DNA from: Minisyncoccota bacterium
GTDB taxonomy: Bacteria > Patescibacteriota > Minisyncoccia > Minisyncoccales > GCA-002788555
Assembly: GCA_028697615.1 (NCBI GenBank)
Contig: JAQVET010000012.1
Coordinates: 1-13,628, forward strand
DNA length: 13,628 nt
Reading direction: 5' to 3'
Positions 7,888 through 13,628 of the stretch are shown in pieces; position 1 is the first letter of the stretch; every line of letters starts with the position of its first letter. A program made the translations under genes and the position numbers. A model generated the notes under the pieces. The model saw only the letters and a program-made list of their open reading frames with translations, made no database searches and had not been told where the DNA came from.

Positions 7888-8496
7888 ATGATTCCCAAAG
7901 CCATTCAAAAACTTATAGAAATTTTTTCTGATTTTCCAACAATTGGAAAAAGAACAGCATTAAGATTTGTCTTCTATCTTTTAGATCTTCCAGAAGATAA
8001 ATTACGCGAGATAAGTTTCTCAATTTTAAATCTTAAAAAAGAAATTAAAAGGTGTTCTTTATGTTTTAATGTTTTTACACCACCAATAAATAACCCAAAA
8101 GAATCAAAATGTGAAATTTGCAATAACCCTAAAAGGAATAAAGATGTTCTTTTAATAGTTGAAAAGGAAAGTGATCTTTGGCAGATAGAAAAAACAAAAA
8201 GTTTCGATGGTCTTTATTTTGTTTTAGGAGGAACTATCAATTTTTCACAAAAACAAAATAAAAAAACACTAAGAATTGAAGAATTAAAAAAAAGAATAAA
8301 AGAAATACCTGTTAAAGAAATAATCTTAGGTTTTGACTGGACTACTGATGGAGAAATAACAATGCAATGGCTTCAAAATATGCTCAAAAAATATAACACC
8401 AAAATAACAAGATTAGCCCAAGGTGTACCAACAGGTGGAGAAATTGAATATCTTGATGATAAAACCATAAAAGAAGCTTTAAAATGGAGAAAATAA
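7888..8496 (+). CDS. recR: Recombination protein RecR
   Basis: RecR acts with RecO (and RecF) to load RecA onto single-stranded DNA during gap repair. The 202 residues match the family. A helix-hairpin-helix is at about 10-31 (FPTIGKRTALRFVFYLL). The C4 zinc finger uses C56, C59, C75 and C78. The Toprim domain begins at about 86 with LLIVEKESDLW and includes GLYFVLGG (108-115) and GFDWTTDGE (148-156). The Walker-like C-terminal signature is GVPTGGEIEYLD (179-190). Twenty-five bases separate it from RNase J, and the start has no Shine-Dalgarno site. It ends 20 bases from the convergent surface-protein gene with no visible terminator between them. Confidence 0.95.
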   Translation: MIPKAIQKLIEIFSDFPTIGKRTALRFVFYLLDLPEDKLREISFSILNLKKEIKRCSLCFNVFTPPINNPKESKCEICNNPKRNKDVLLIVEKESDLWQIEKTKSFDGLYFVLGGTINFSQKQNKKTLRIEELKKRIKEIPVKEIILGFDWTTDGEITMQWLQNMLKKYNTKITRLAQGVPTGGEIEYLDDKTIKEALKWRK

Positions 8497-8516
8497 GTAT
8501 TTATTCTATCTTATCT

Positions 8517-9524
8517 TTACCACTCAGGAAGAGACATAATAACTGAAATTTCTTTTTTAACACTTGATTTATAACCATCACTATCTTCAACTTCTAATTC
8601 TACAACAAATACACCTTTGTTTTTATACTGATAAACAGGATTTTCCTTTGTAGAAGTATTACCATCTCCAAAATCCCAAAAGTAATTTTTAACTGTCGAA
8701 TTAAATACCTCCACATTCGCTTTAAATTGAATTTCATCATTGATTGTCGGCAAACTTGGAGTAAATGTAAAATCAACTTTAGGAAGAGGATGAAGATTAG
8801 TTTTAAACTTTCCTTTTTCAGACCAATTAGAAACAATTCCATCTTCAGTCCCTACTCTTACTCGCCAAAAATAATCAGTATTCCATTTAAGACTGCAAGA
8901 AGAAGAAAAAAATGAACTGCTTGAATTATAAAATTTATTTCTAATCTCTGGTGAATTAAAATTAGGATCGTCATCAACCTCAATTTCAAAGAAAATTTGT
9001 GGTTTTTGCAACCCACTTATTTCCCAAGAAAAAAATGGGCAAAGAAATGAAACATTTTCATCCCAAAAAACATCTCTCAATTTAATTGAAATTTGGGAAG
9101 GTAAAATACATTTATTATCACTACAATAAGATTCAGAGCCAAAAACATCTTGACAACATCTTTGGATACATATCTTTGATTTTATTTTGCACCCGTTAGA
9201 GCTACATCCGTACTCCCAAAATAATCCATCTTCTCCGCATTTGCTTAAACTTGAACAATCTTGACGATTTTTATATTGACATTTAGCCAATTTTTCTCCG
9301 CTAATAAACTTCCCCCCTATTTGAAAACCTGGTTCTTGAATAACGCTGCAAGATCCATCTGACAAATAAACATTGCCTTCACAGGAATTAGAACAATTTA
9401 CTCCCGTACAGAGATCTTTAATTTCAGAATTTATATTTGTATTTCTTAAAAAGAAAAACAAAATTGTTCCGATGATAATAATTAAAATTACCAAAATAAT
9501 AACTAATTTCTTTGAAAATAACAT
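8517..9524 (-). CDS. Membrane-anchored, cysteine-rich surface protein with FN3-like and PKD domains
   Basis: This looks like a secreted protein tethered by an uncleaved N-terminal segment: KK at 5-6, then a hydrophobic stretch at about 7-26. Residues 39-139 contain 14 cysteines (C39, 44, 48, 59, 82, 90, 96, 107, 112, 119, 123, 124, 134, 139), which suggests a disulfide-bonded extracellular region. An FN3- or Ig-like domain follows at about 148-243, with the YFWRVRV strand (218-224) and SNWSEKGKF (232-240). A PKD domain is at about 249-328, marked by YFWDFGDGNTS (281-291). Such domains mediate adhesion or glycan/protein contacts at the cell surface; no enzymatic motif is visible. It starts 11 bases after the Clp-like ATPase stop codon, so it is probably the last gene of that operon. 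Confidence 0.8.
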   Translation of the reverse strand: MLFSKKLVIILVILIIIIGTILFFFLRNTNINSEIKDLCTGVNCSNSCEGNVYLSDGSCSVIQEPGFQIGGKFISGEKLAKCQYKNRQDCSSLSKCGEDGLFWEYGCSSNGCKIKSKICIQRCCQDVFGSESYCSDNKCILPSQISIKLRDVFWDENVSFLCPFFSWEISGLQKPQIFFEIEVDDDPNFNSPEIRNKFYNSSSSFFSSSCSLKWNTDYFWRVRVGTEDGIVSNWSEKGKFKTNLHPLPKVDFTFTPSLPTINDEIQFKANVEVFNSTVKNYFWDFGDGNTSTKENPVYQYKNKGVFVVELEVEDSDGYKSSVKKEISVIMSLPEW

Positions 9525-9535
9525 ATCTTTATAAT

Positions 9536-12046
9536 TTATTCTTGAATAATTAATTCTAAAGTTTCAGGATTAAAAGAAATAGAAAATCCACTTTTAACCC
9601 TACCCTCAAGTATCGCTTTAGCAATAGAATTTTCAATTTTATCTTGAATTGCTCTATTTAATTCTCTTCCACCAAAAACAGGATCAAAACCAATCTCAAC
9701 AATTTTTTCAGCAAGTTTATCTGAAAAAGAAAATTTTATTCCATGTTTATCCTCAAGATCTTTTTTAATTGTATTTAATTTAATTTTTGCAATTTCTATT
9801 GTGTACTCTTTTGTTAATGTTCTGAATAAAACAACTGCATCGAATCTATTTAAAAACTCTGGCTTAAAAATTCCTCGTTTTAAAATTTCATCTATAAATT
9901 CTTCTTTATATAAAGTAAGATCTCTACCATCTTTAATAGCCTGACGTATAAGCTCTGCTCCAGCATTACTTGTACCAATAATAATTGTATTTCTAAAATC
10001 AACCAATCTTCCCATTCCATCCGTTAATCTCCCTTCATCTAATACTTGCAAAAATAAATTTAAAATATTAAAATCTGCTTTTTCTATTTCATCAAGTAAT
10101 ATTAAAGAAAATGGTGTTTCTCTAACTTGATCGGTAAAATAACCGCCTTGATTTATTGTACCAATAAATCTTGTTATAGAATCTGGTGTTTGAAACTCCG
10201 ACATATCAACTCTAATCATCGCTTTCTCTGACCCAAAATAATTCTCTGCCAAAGCTTTAGCAGCCTCTGTTTTACCAACACCAGTTGGCCCTAAAAAAAG
10301 AAAACTACCAATGGGTTTATCTCTACGAGTAATATCGGCACGTGCTCTTTGAAGGGCTGCTACAACTTCTTTTACTGCCTCATCTTGATTAACAAGTCGC
10401 CTGTGAATTAATTCTTCAAGATTTAGCAAGGTCTCTTTTTCTTTTTCTCCTATTTTTCCGATAGGAACTTCTAATCTACTAGTAGCAACTAAATCAATAA
10501 TATCTGGAGTCAGTTCTCTTTTTTTGCCGTAACGAGAAATAAAAATTAAAGATTGTTCGAGTAGATCAAAAGCTTTTTGAGGGAATGGAAGATTCCCGAT
10601 ATATCTTGAACACACCTCAATAATCTCTTTTATTGTTAAATAAGGGATAAAAATCTTATTTTTATTCTCAATTTTAGAAATTCTCTGCAAAAGGAGAAAA
10701 ATTGTCTCTTTTTCTGTCGCTGGAGAAAGTTCGATTTTTTGAAACTGGCTACTAATTTCCCGAACCAAATCTATTGAACCGTGAAGACCTTCATAAGTAG
10801 TAGTCCCAATTAAACGAAAATCCTGATAGGAAAGATAATTTAATAAAACACCAGAAATATCAACCTTAGCGATTTCTTCTACACCAAAAGTCAAGCCAAT
10901 ATAGTTATGTATATCTGGAATATATAAAATAACATTACCAGCAACAATTGCTTCTTCAAAAAGAAATTGAATTTTACTAAAAAGTTTTTCTTTCCCCTCG
11001 GCAATAATCTTTGGCATATTTAATTCTAATACTCTTTTATAATTAAGAAGATTAAAACTTTTACCCTGAGCAACTTTTTTAGTTAATTCCAAAATTACCT
11101 CTTCTTGTCCAACACCAGGTTCGCCTACAAGTAAAACACAATTAGAAGCTTCTTTTACAAGGGATTCCTCTAATTTAGAAAGGGAATTCTGATGAAGTTT
11201 AAAGTGAAATATGGGGTTAAAACCATATTTTTTTGTCCAATCGATAGAGTATAAATCTAAATTTGGCGTAAAACCAACGGAAAATGTTTCTCCTATGGCT
11301 CCAAAACTAAGAAGATTTTCTTTTAACCAAAATTGATGATCTATTTTACGCTGAATTTTATTTTCTTCCCACCAAAATGCTAAATATTCAATATCTTCGC
11401 TTTTTATATTCATCTTTAAAAATTCATTTTTTAATGGGTTGAATTTTAAAAAACTAGCAAACAAAAAACCAGTGGAAACTGTTTGAAACTCCATTGAGTT
11501 AGCAATTTTTACTGCCTCAAAAATAACCTCTTTAATTTTAGGAAAGGAATTTACTGAAAATGTTTCTTTTAAATTATCTTCTATTTTTCGAGGAGTAAGT
11601 TTTAAACGACGTAAAATCTCAGTTACATCCTTTGAATAAATAATGTTTTTAAAAAACCTAGAAGAACTTTTTACACTTGAAAGGCATTTTGCCGCTTCAA
11701 AATCCAAAACATCTGCTAAATTAAAATTAAATGGAACCCTAACTACTTCTTCTAAAGAAAAATTTGGTTTTACATCTTTTAATTTTTGATTGATAAATTT
11801 ATTAAATAGAAAAAGCGAACCCGAAACAAAAAAACAAAAAGAAACAATGGAAATTAACTTTAAATTTTTAAAATCAATATTAATACCTTCAATTGGAATA
11901 AAATACATAACCAATACAAAAACCAAAACCAAGTTAAAAAATGTCAAGGCAAAATTCCTCAACCAAGAAGGAAATATTCTCTCTATATTTATCGCTTTTT
12001 TTGTATAGGTTTTTGATGGATCAAAATATATATCTTCAATATTCAT
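9536..12046 (-). CDS. Membrane-anchored ClpB/ClpC-like AAA+ ATPase with degenerate first ATPase domain
   Basis: This is a two-domain Hsp100-type AAA+ protein of 836 residues. Two membrane segments (about 31-52 and 63-85) precede a divergent Clp N-like helical domain (about 95-250). D1 (about 285-460) is degenerate. Its Walker A reads GEPGVGQE (308-315) instead of GKT/S, its Walker B region reads ILYIPDIH (373-380), and the arginine-finger site reads ISSQFQ (431-436). D2 (about 545-836) has an intact Walker A GPTGVGKT (586-593), Walker B LILLDE (648-653), sensor N694, arginine finger R734 and sensor-2 R794. The D2 segment IGTINQGGYFT (628-638) is about six residues shorter than in ClpB and lacks GYVG. 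There is no long M-domain coiled coil and no IGF/LGF ClpP-docking loop. It starts four bases after the preceding membrane-protein gene. It probably works at the membrane; its substrate is unknown. Confidence 0.88.
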   Translation of the reverse strand: MNIEDIYFDPSKTYTKKAINIERIFPSWLRNFALTFFNLVLVFVLVMYFIPIEGINIDFKNLKLISIVSFCFFVSGSLFLFNKFINQKLKDVKPNFSLEEVVRVPFNFNLADVLDFEAAKCLSSVKSSSRFFKNIIYSKDVTEILRRLKLTPRKIEDNLKETFSVNSFPKIKEVIFEAVKIANSMEFQTVSTGFLFASFLKFNPLKNEFLKMNIKSEDIEYLAFWWEENKIQRKIDHQFWLKENLLSFGAIGETFSVGFTPNLDLYSIDWTKKYGFNPIFHFKLHQNSLSKLEESLVKEASNCVLLVGEPGVGQEEVILELTKKVAQGKSFNLLNYKRVLELNMPKIIAEGKEKLFSKIQFLFEEAIVAGNVILYIPDIHNYIGLTFGVEEIAKVDISGVLLNYLSYQDFRLIGTTTYEGLHGSIDLVREISSQFQKIELSPATEKETIFLLLQRISKIENKNKIFIPYLTIKEIIEVCSRYIGNLPFPQKAFDLLEQSLIFISRYGKKRELTPDIIDLVATSRLEVPIGKIGEKEKETLLNLEELIHRRLVNQDEAVKEVVAALQRARADITRRDKPIGSFLFLGPTGVGKTEAAKALAENYFGSEKAMIRVDMSEFQTPDSITRFIGTINQGGYFTDQVRETPFSLILLDEIEKADFNILNLFLQVLDEGRLTDGMGRLVDFRNTIIIGTSNAGAELIRQAIKDGRDLTLYKEEFIDEILKRGIFKPEFLNRFDAVVLFRTLTKEYTIEIAKIKLNTIKKDLEDKHGIKFSFSDKLAEKIVEIGFDPVFGGRELNRAIQDKIENSIAKAILEGRVKSGFSISFNPETLELIIQE

Positions 12047-12050
12047 AAAA

Positions 12051-12452
12051 TTATAAAGAATTTAATATTTCTAAAAATTTATTAGGAAAAATTGCAATAA
12101 GTAAAGATAAAATTATCAAAAACGGGAAAAAAATCCAAAAAACAAAAACCAACAATCCCAAAATCACGACTATGATTTCCACTACAATACCGATAACAAT
12201 TAAAATGGTTCTTAAAATCATTCCCATAAACCTAGAAAAAAGATTAAAAACTAAATTACCAAACCATTCACCTATATTAAAACCGCCAGAATACGTGAAA
12301 TACTGTCTCCTCCAGGGAGAAAAAAAATGAATAGTAAGATCTTTTATCGAAAAAAATCTCCAAAAAAACCAAAGAAAATTTTCCCAGATATCAATTATTT
12401 TTGAAGGCAAATCGACAAAATACCATTCCAAAAAAAGAGAAAAAATATTCAT
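12051..12452 (-). CDS. Small Trp/Phe-rich membrane protein of unknown function
   Basis: I cannot assign a function to this 133-residue protein. Residues 1-75 are rich in Trp, Phe and Arg, with amphipathic helices and the striking motif FFSPWRRQYF (43-52), followed by SRFMGMILR (73-81). The C-terminal part (about 79-122) is a 44-residue hydrophobic stretch long enough for two membrane segments, with one Glu at 92. It is the first gene of the minus-strand operon: its stop codon is four bases before the ATG of the membrane-anchored Clp-like ATPase, which suggests a physical or functional partnership. A good promoter sits immediately upstream, and the predicted transcript starts within about three bases of the ATG, so the message is probably leaderless. 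Confidence 0.8.
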   Translation of the reverse strand: MNIFSLFLEWYFVDLPSKIIDIWENFLWFFWRFFSIKDLTIHFFSPWRRQYFTYSGGFNIGEWFGNLVFNLFSRFMGMILRTILIVIGIVVEIIVVILGLLVFVFWIFFPFLIILSLLIAIFPNKFLEILNSL

Positions 12453-12460
12453 AGTTTAGT

Positions 12461-12489
12461 ATTATAAATTCTCTATAATTAAATTTCAA
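12461..12489 (-). promoter_or_regulatory. Promoter of the membrane protein / Clp-like / PKD operon
   Basis: On the minus strand there is TTGAAA (12489-12484), a 17-base spacer and TATAAT (12466-12461). The expected transcription start, about seven bases further on, falls at 12454-12455, directly before the ATG at 12452. The -35 begins one base after the last base of tRNA-Val. Confidence 0.6.
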
Positions 12490-12562
12490 TGGGCGAGATA
12501 GGATTCGAACCTATGACCTTCCCGATGTGAACGGGATGCTCCTACCACTGAGCTACTCGCCC
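12490..12562 (-). tRNA. tRNA-Val, anticodon CAC
   Basis: Read on the minus strand, the acceptor arm pairs GGGCGAG with CTCGCCC, and the discriminator is A (12490). The D arm is GCTC...GAGC. The anticodon stem TCCCG/CGGGA encloses loop TTCACAT, with anticodon CAC (complement of 12527-12529) reading GUG. The T arm is ATAGG-TTCGAAT-CCTAT. The length is 73 bases with no encoded CCA. It lies 30 bases downstream of the winged-helix gene on the same strand and may share its transcript. Confidence 0.97.
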
Positions 12563-12592
12563 ATTTTTATTTTTTAAAGATTAACAATAACA

Positions 12593-13168
12593 TTAGTGAA
12601 AAGAAATTTTATTAACAACTTTCAGATGAGGCCGAGATAAAATCTCTCTTATAAATTTATCATTCATTTGAAGTCGCAGTTTAAACTCATCTTCTGACAT
12701 ATAAGACCAAAAAAATTCTCTTGAAGCATCTACTTCTAATTTTTTGATAAGGCGACTAATTTCTAATTGAGAAATATTTCTGCCAACAATTAAAAGATCA
12801 ACTGGCGAAGATGTTTTTAAAAAATAACCACTAAGAATACAAAGTTCAATACCTTTTATCTTCTTAATTTTATTTTCAATTTCTTTTAATAAAAGAGGTT
12901 GGAGTTTTAAAAACATTTTTTCCAATTCATCTTTGAAAATAAAATCTTCGTTTAAAAAATAATATCTTTTTCTTTTTTGAATTTTTTTCTTTAGAATTCC
13001 GATTCTGGTTAATTTATTAAGTTCTGCCTCTACTGCTTTTTTAGATATTTTGGAAAATTTTACTATCTCTTTAATATCAAAATCTTTACTAGGATTGGCA
13101 AAAAAAACTTTAAGAACTGTAGGTCTTATTTTTGAATTAAATAAATTTTCTAAAATTTTTATAGACAT
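12593..13168 (-). CDS. Winged-helix DNA-binding protein fused to a degenerate nucleotidyltransferase-like domain
   Basis: The first 75 residues form a winged helix-turn-helix of MarR/ArsR-like type: RPTVLKVFFANP, then DIKEIVKFSKISKKAVEAEL as the recognition region, LTRIGILKK, and a basic wing KKIQKRKRYYFLN (61-73). A linker helix (about 76-104) leads to a C-terminal domain (105-190) that resembles the MNT-type nucleotidyltransferase fold. Its equivalent of the GS...DxD motif reads SGYFLKTSSPVDLLIVG (113-129): the first Asp position is Pro and only D124 remains, so catalysis is doubtful. Later segments EFFWSYMSEDEFKLRL (151-166) and FIREILSRP (172-180) follow the usual pattern of such domains. 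It is probably a transcriptional regulator or a toxin/antitoxin-derived protein; its targets are unknown. A -10-like hexamer lies just upstream and no Shine-Dalgarno site is present. Confidence 0.72.
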   Translation of the reverse strand: MSIKILENLFNSKIRPTVLKVFFANPSKDFDIKEIVKFSKISKKAVEAELNKLTRIGILKKKIQKRKRYYFLNEDFIFKDELEKMFLKLQPLLLKEIENKIKKIKGIELCILSGYFLKTSSPVDLLIVGRNISQLEISRLIKKLEVDASREFFWSYMSEDEFKLRLQMNDKFIREILSRPHLKVVNKISFH

Positions 13169-13182
13169 ATTGTTTTTTATTT

Positions 13183-13188
13183 ATTATA
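13183..13188 (-). promoter_or_regulatory. Possible -10 element of the winged-helix gene
   Basis: TATAAT on the minus strand ends 14 bases before the ATG (13168), which implies a leader of about eight bases. I see no convincing -35 at 16-18 bases. Confidence 0.3.
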
Positions 13189-13222
13189 TAAGTTTAACTT
13201 GTTTTTTATGTTTTTTCAAGTT

Positions 13223-13245
13223 TTCCCGAGAACAGTTCTCGGGAA
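13223..13245. repeat. Perfect 23-bp palindrome
   Basis: The 11-base arms TTCCCGAGAAC (13223-13233) and GTTCTCGGGAA (13235-13245) are exact inverse complements around a single central A. It lies between the histidine kinase end and the winged-helix gene start. Neither strand has a T-run right after it, so it does not look like an ordinary intrinsic terminator. It could be an operator for a dimeric regulator or a dispersed palindromic element. Confidence 0.75.
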
Positions 13246-13324
13246 TATCTACTTAGAATTTGGCGTTTATCGTGGGCGTATTTGACTTCTATATATAATC
13301 CTTTAATCCTTTAATTGATTTTAT

Positions 13325-13628
13325 TTACTGTACTGGCAGCTCAATAGTAAAGGTGGATCCTTGATTTCTTCCTTCAGAGTATACTGTGATTTTACCTTTG
13401 TGGTCTTCAATGAACTTTTTGGCAATAAAAAGTCCAAGACCTTTACCTTCAGTGTGGGTGTGGATAGCGGTTTGAGAGCGAGAGAATGGTTGAAACAGTG
13501 CTTGTATTTCTTCTTCCTCCATACCAATACCTGTATCTTGAATCTTGATGATTGCGAGTTTTGTTGCTGCATCTTTTGTTTTGTGATAGAGAGATACTGT
13601 GATTTGACCACCCTCTGGTGTGTATTTA
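13325..13628 (-). CDS. Sensor histidine kinase, C-terminal ATPase domain (runs off right edge)
   Basis: The last 100 residues of a two-component sensor kinase are visible; the sensor and the phosphorylated-His domain lie beyond the edge. The frame enters at 13627 and ends at the TAA at 13327-13325. In order it shows the end of the N box (KYTPEGG), the G1 box DTGIGM, an F-box region (LFQPFSR), the G2 box GKGLGLFIAKKF and the closing GSTFTIELPVQ. These are the ATP-binding Bergerat-fold motifs that autophosphorylate the kinase and pass phosphate to a response regulator. No response regulator gene is in the window. Composition is about 39% GC, richer than the central genes. The region 13246-13324 after its stop holds no gene and no clear terminator. 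Confidence 0.9.
   Translation of the reverse strand, partial: KYTPEGGQITVSLYHKTKDAATKLAIIKIQDTGIGMEEEEIQALFQPFSRSQTAIHTHTEGKGLGLFIAKKFIEDHKGKITVYSEGRNQGSTFTIELPVQ

Noticed and set aside
529..8496. Alternative genetic code (TGA read as Gly, as in Gracilibacteria)
   Set aside because: No gene contains an in-frame TGA and Gly is encoded by GGN throughout.
8600..8915. Open frames on both strands inside the PKD protein gene
   Set aside because: They overlap the well-supported surface-protein gene, have no recognisable domain and no start signals.
11790..12008. Plus-strand open frame opposite the N-terminus of the Clp-like ATPase
   Set aside because: It is antisense to the membrane-segment coding region and its product is Lys/Thr/Asn-rich with no family resemblance.
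9536..12046. Canonical ClpC partner of the ClpP protease
   Set aside because: No IGF/LGF docking loop between sensor 1 and the arginine finger, D1 motifs are lost and the protein is membrane-anchored; no clpP is nearby.
13223..13245. Rho-independent terminator
   Set aside because: The arms are strong, but neither strand has a T-run following the hairpin.
13050..13256. Plus-strand open frame opposite the winged-helix gene
   Set aside because: It overlaps a clear domain-containing gene and runs through the palindrome; no supporting signal was found.
13321..13611. Second minus-strand frame over the histidine kinase
   Set aside because: The other frame carries the KYTPEGG, DTGIGM and GKGLGLF motifs; this one carries none.

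Overview
The window looks like part of a Candidate Phyla Radiation (Patescibacteria, probably Parcubacteria-like) genome. The reasons are very AT-rich coding DNA, small tightly packed genes, starts with almost no Shine-Dalgarno sequence, TAA as the stop of every complete gene, and family variants common in that group: an HhH-less UvrC, a cupin-type phosphoglucose isomerase, an orphan membrane-anchored peptide-binding protein, RNase J, a membrane-anchored Clp ATPase and a PKD surface protein. The lineage is inferred from gene content; no rRNA is present.

Layout. 1-204 (minus) is the start of an unrecognised gene running off the left edge. It is about 53% GC, with a near-consensus promoter and a strong ribosome binding site, unlike everything else here. 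205-528 is an AT-rich spacer. 529-2142 holds uvrC and secG. 2197-5978 is a same-strand cluster of an oligopeptide-binding-like protein, a cupin phosphoglucose isomerase and a WecB-like UDP-sugar 2-epimerase. tRNA-Leu(CAG) follows at 6057-6141, then RNase J and recR up to 8496. The strand then flips.

From 12452 down to 8517, three tightly spaced minus-strand genes form an apparent operon with its own promoter: a Trp-rich membrane protein, an 836-residue membrane-anchored ClpB/ClpC-like AAA+ protein and a membrane-anchored, cysteine-rich FN3/PKD surface protein. Upstream on the same strand lie tRNA-Val(CAC) and a winged-helix protein fused to a degenerate nucleotidyltransferase-like domain. A perfect 23-bp palindrome (13223-13245) separates this from the C-terminal part of a histidine kinase that runs off the right edge, in DNA of about 39% GC.

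How the genes work together. The left half is mostly housekeeping: DNA repair (UvrC, RecR), protein export (SecG), RNA processing (RNase J), and sugar-phosphate and nucleotide-sugar metabolism (Pgi, WecB). The best candidate for an undescribed system is the minus-strand membrane module. Its Clp-like ATPase has a first AAA+ domain that has lost its Walker A lysine, Walker B acidic residue and arginine finger. Its second domain keeps all nucleotide-binding residues but lacks the GYVG pore loop and a ClpP-docking loop. It is tethered by two N-terminal membrane segments and sits between a small membrane protein and a surface protein, which suggests an envelope-associated AAA+ machine that is not a classical ClpP-linked unfoldase.
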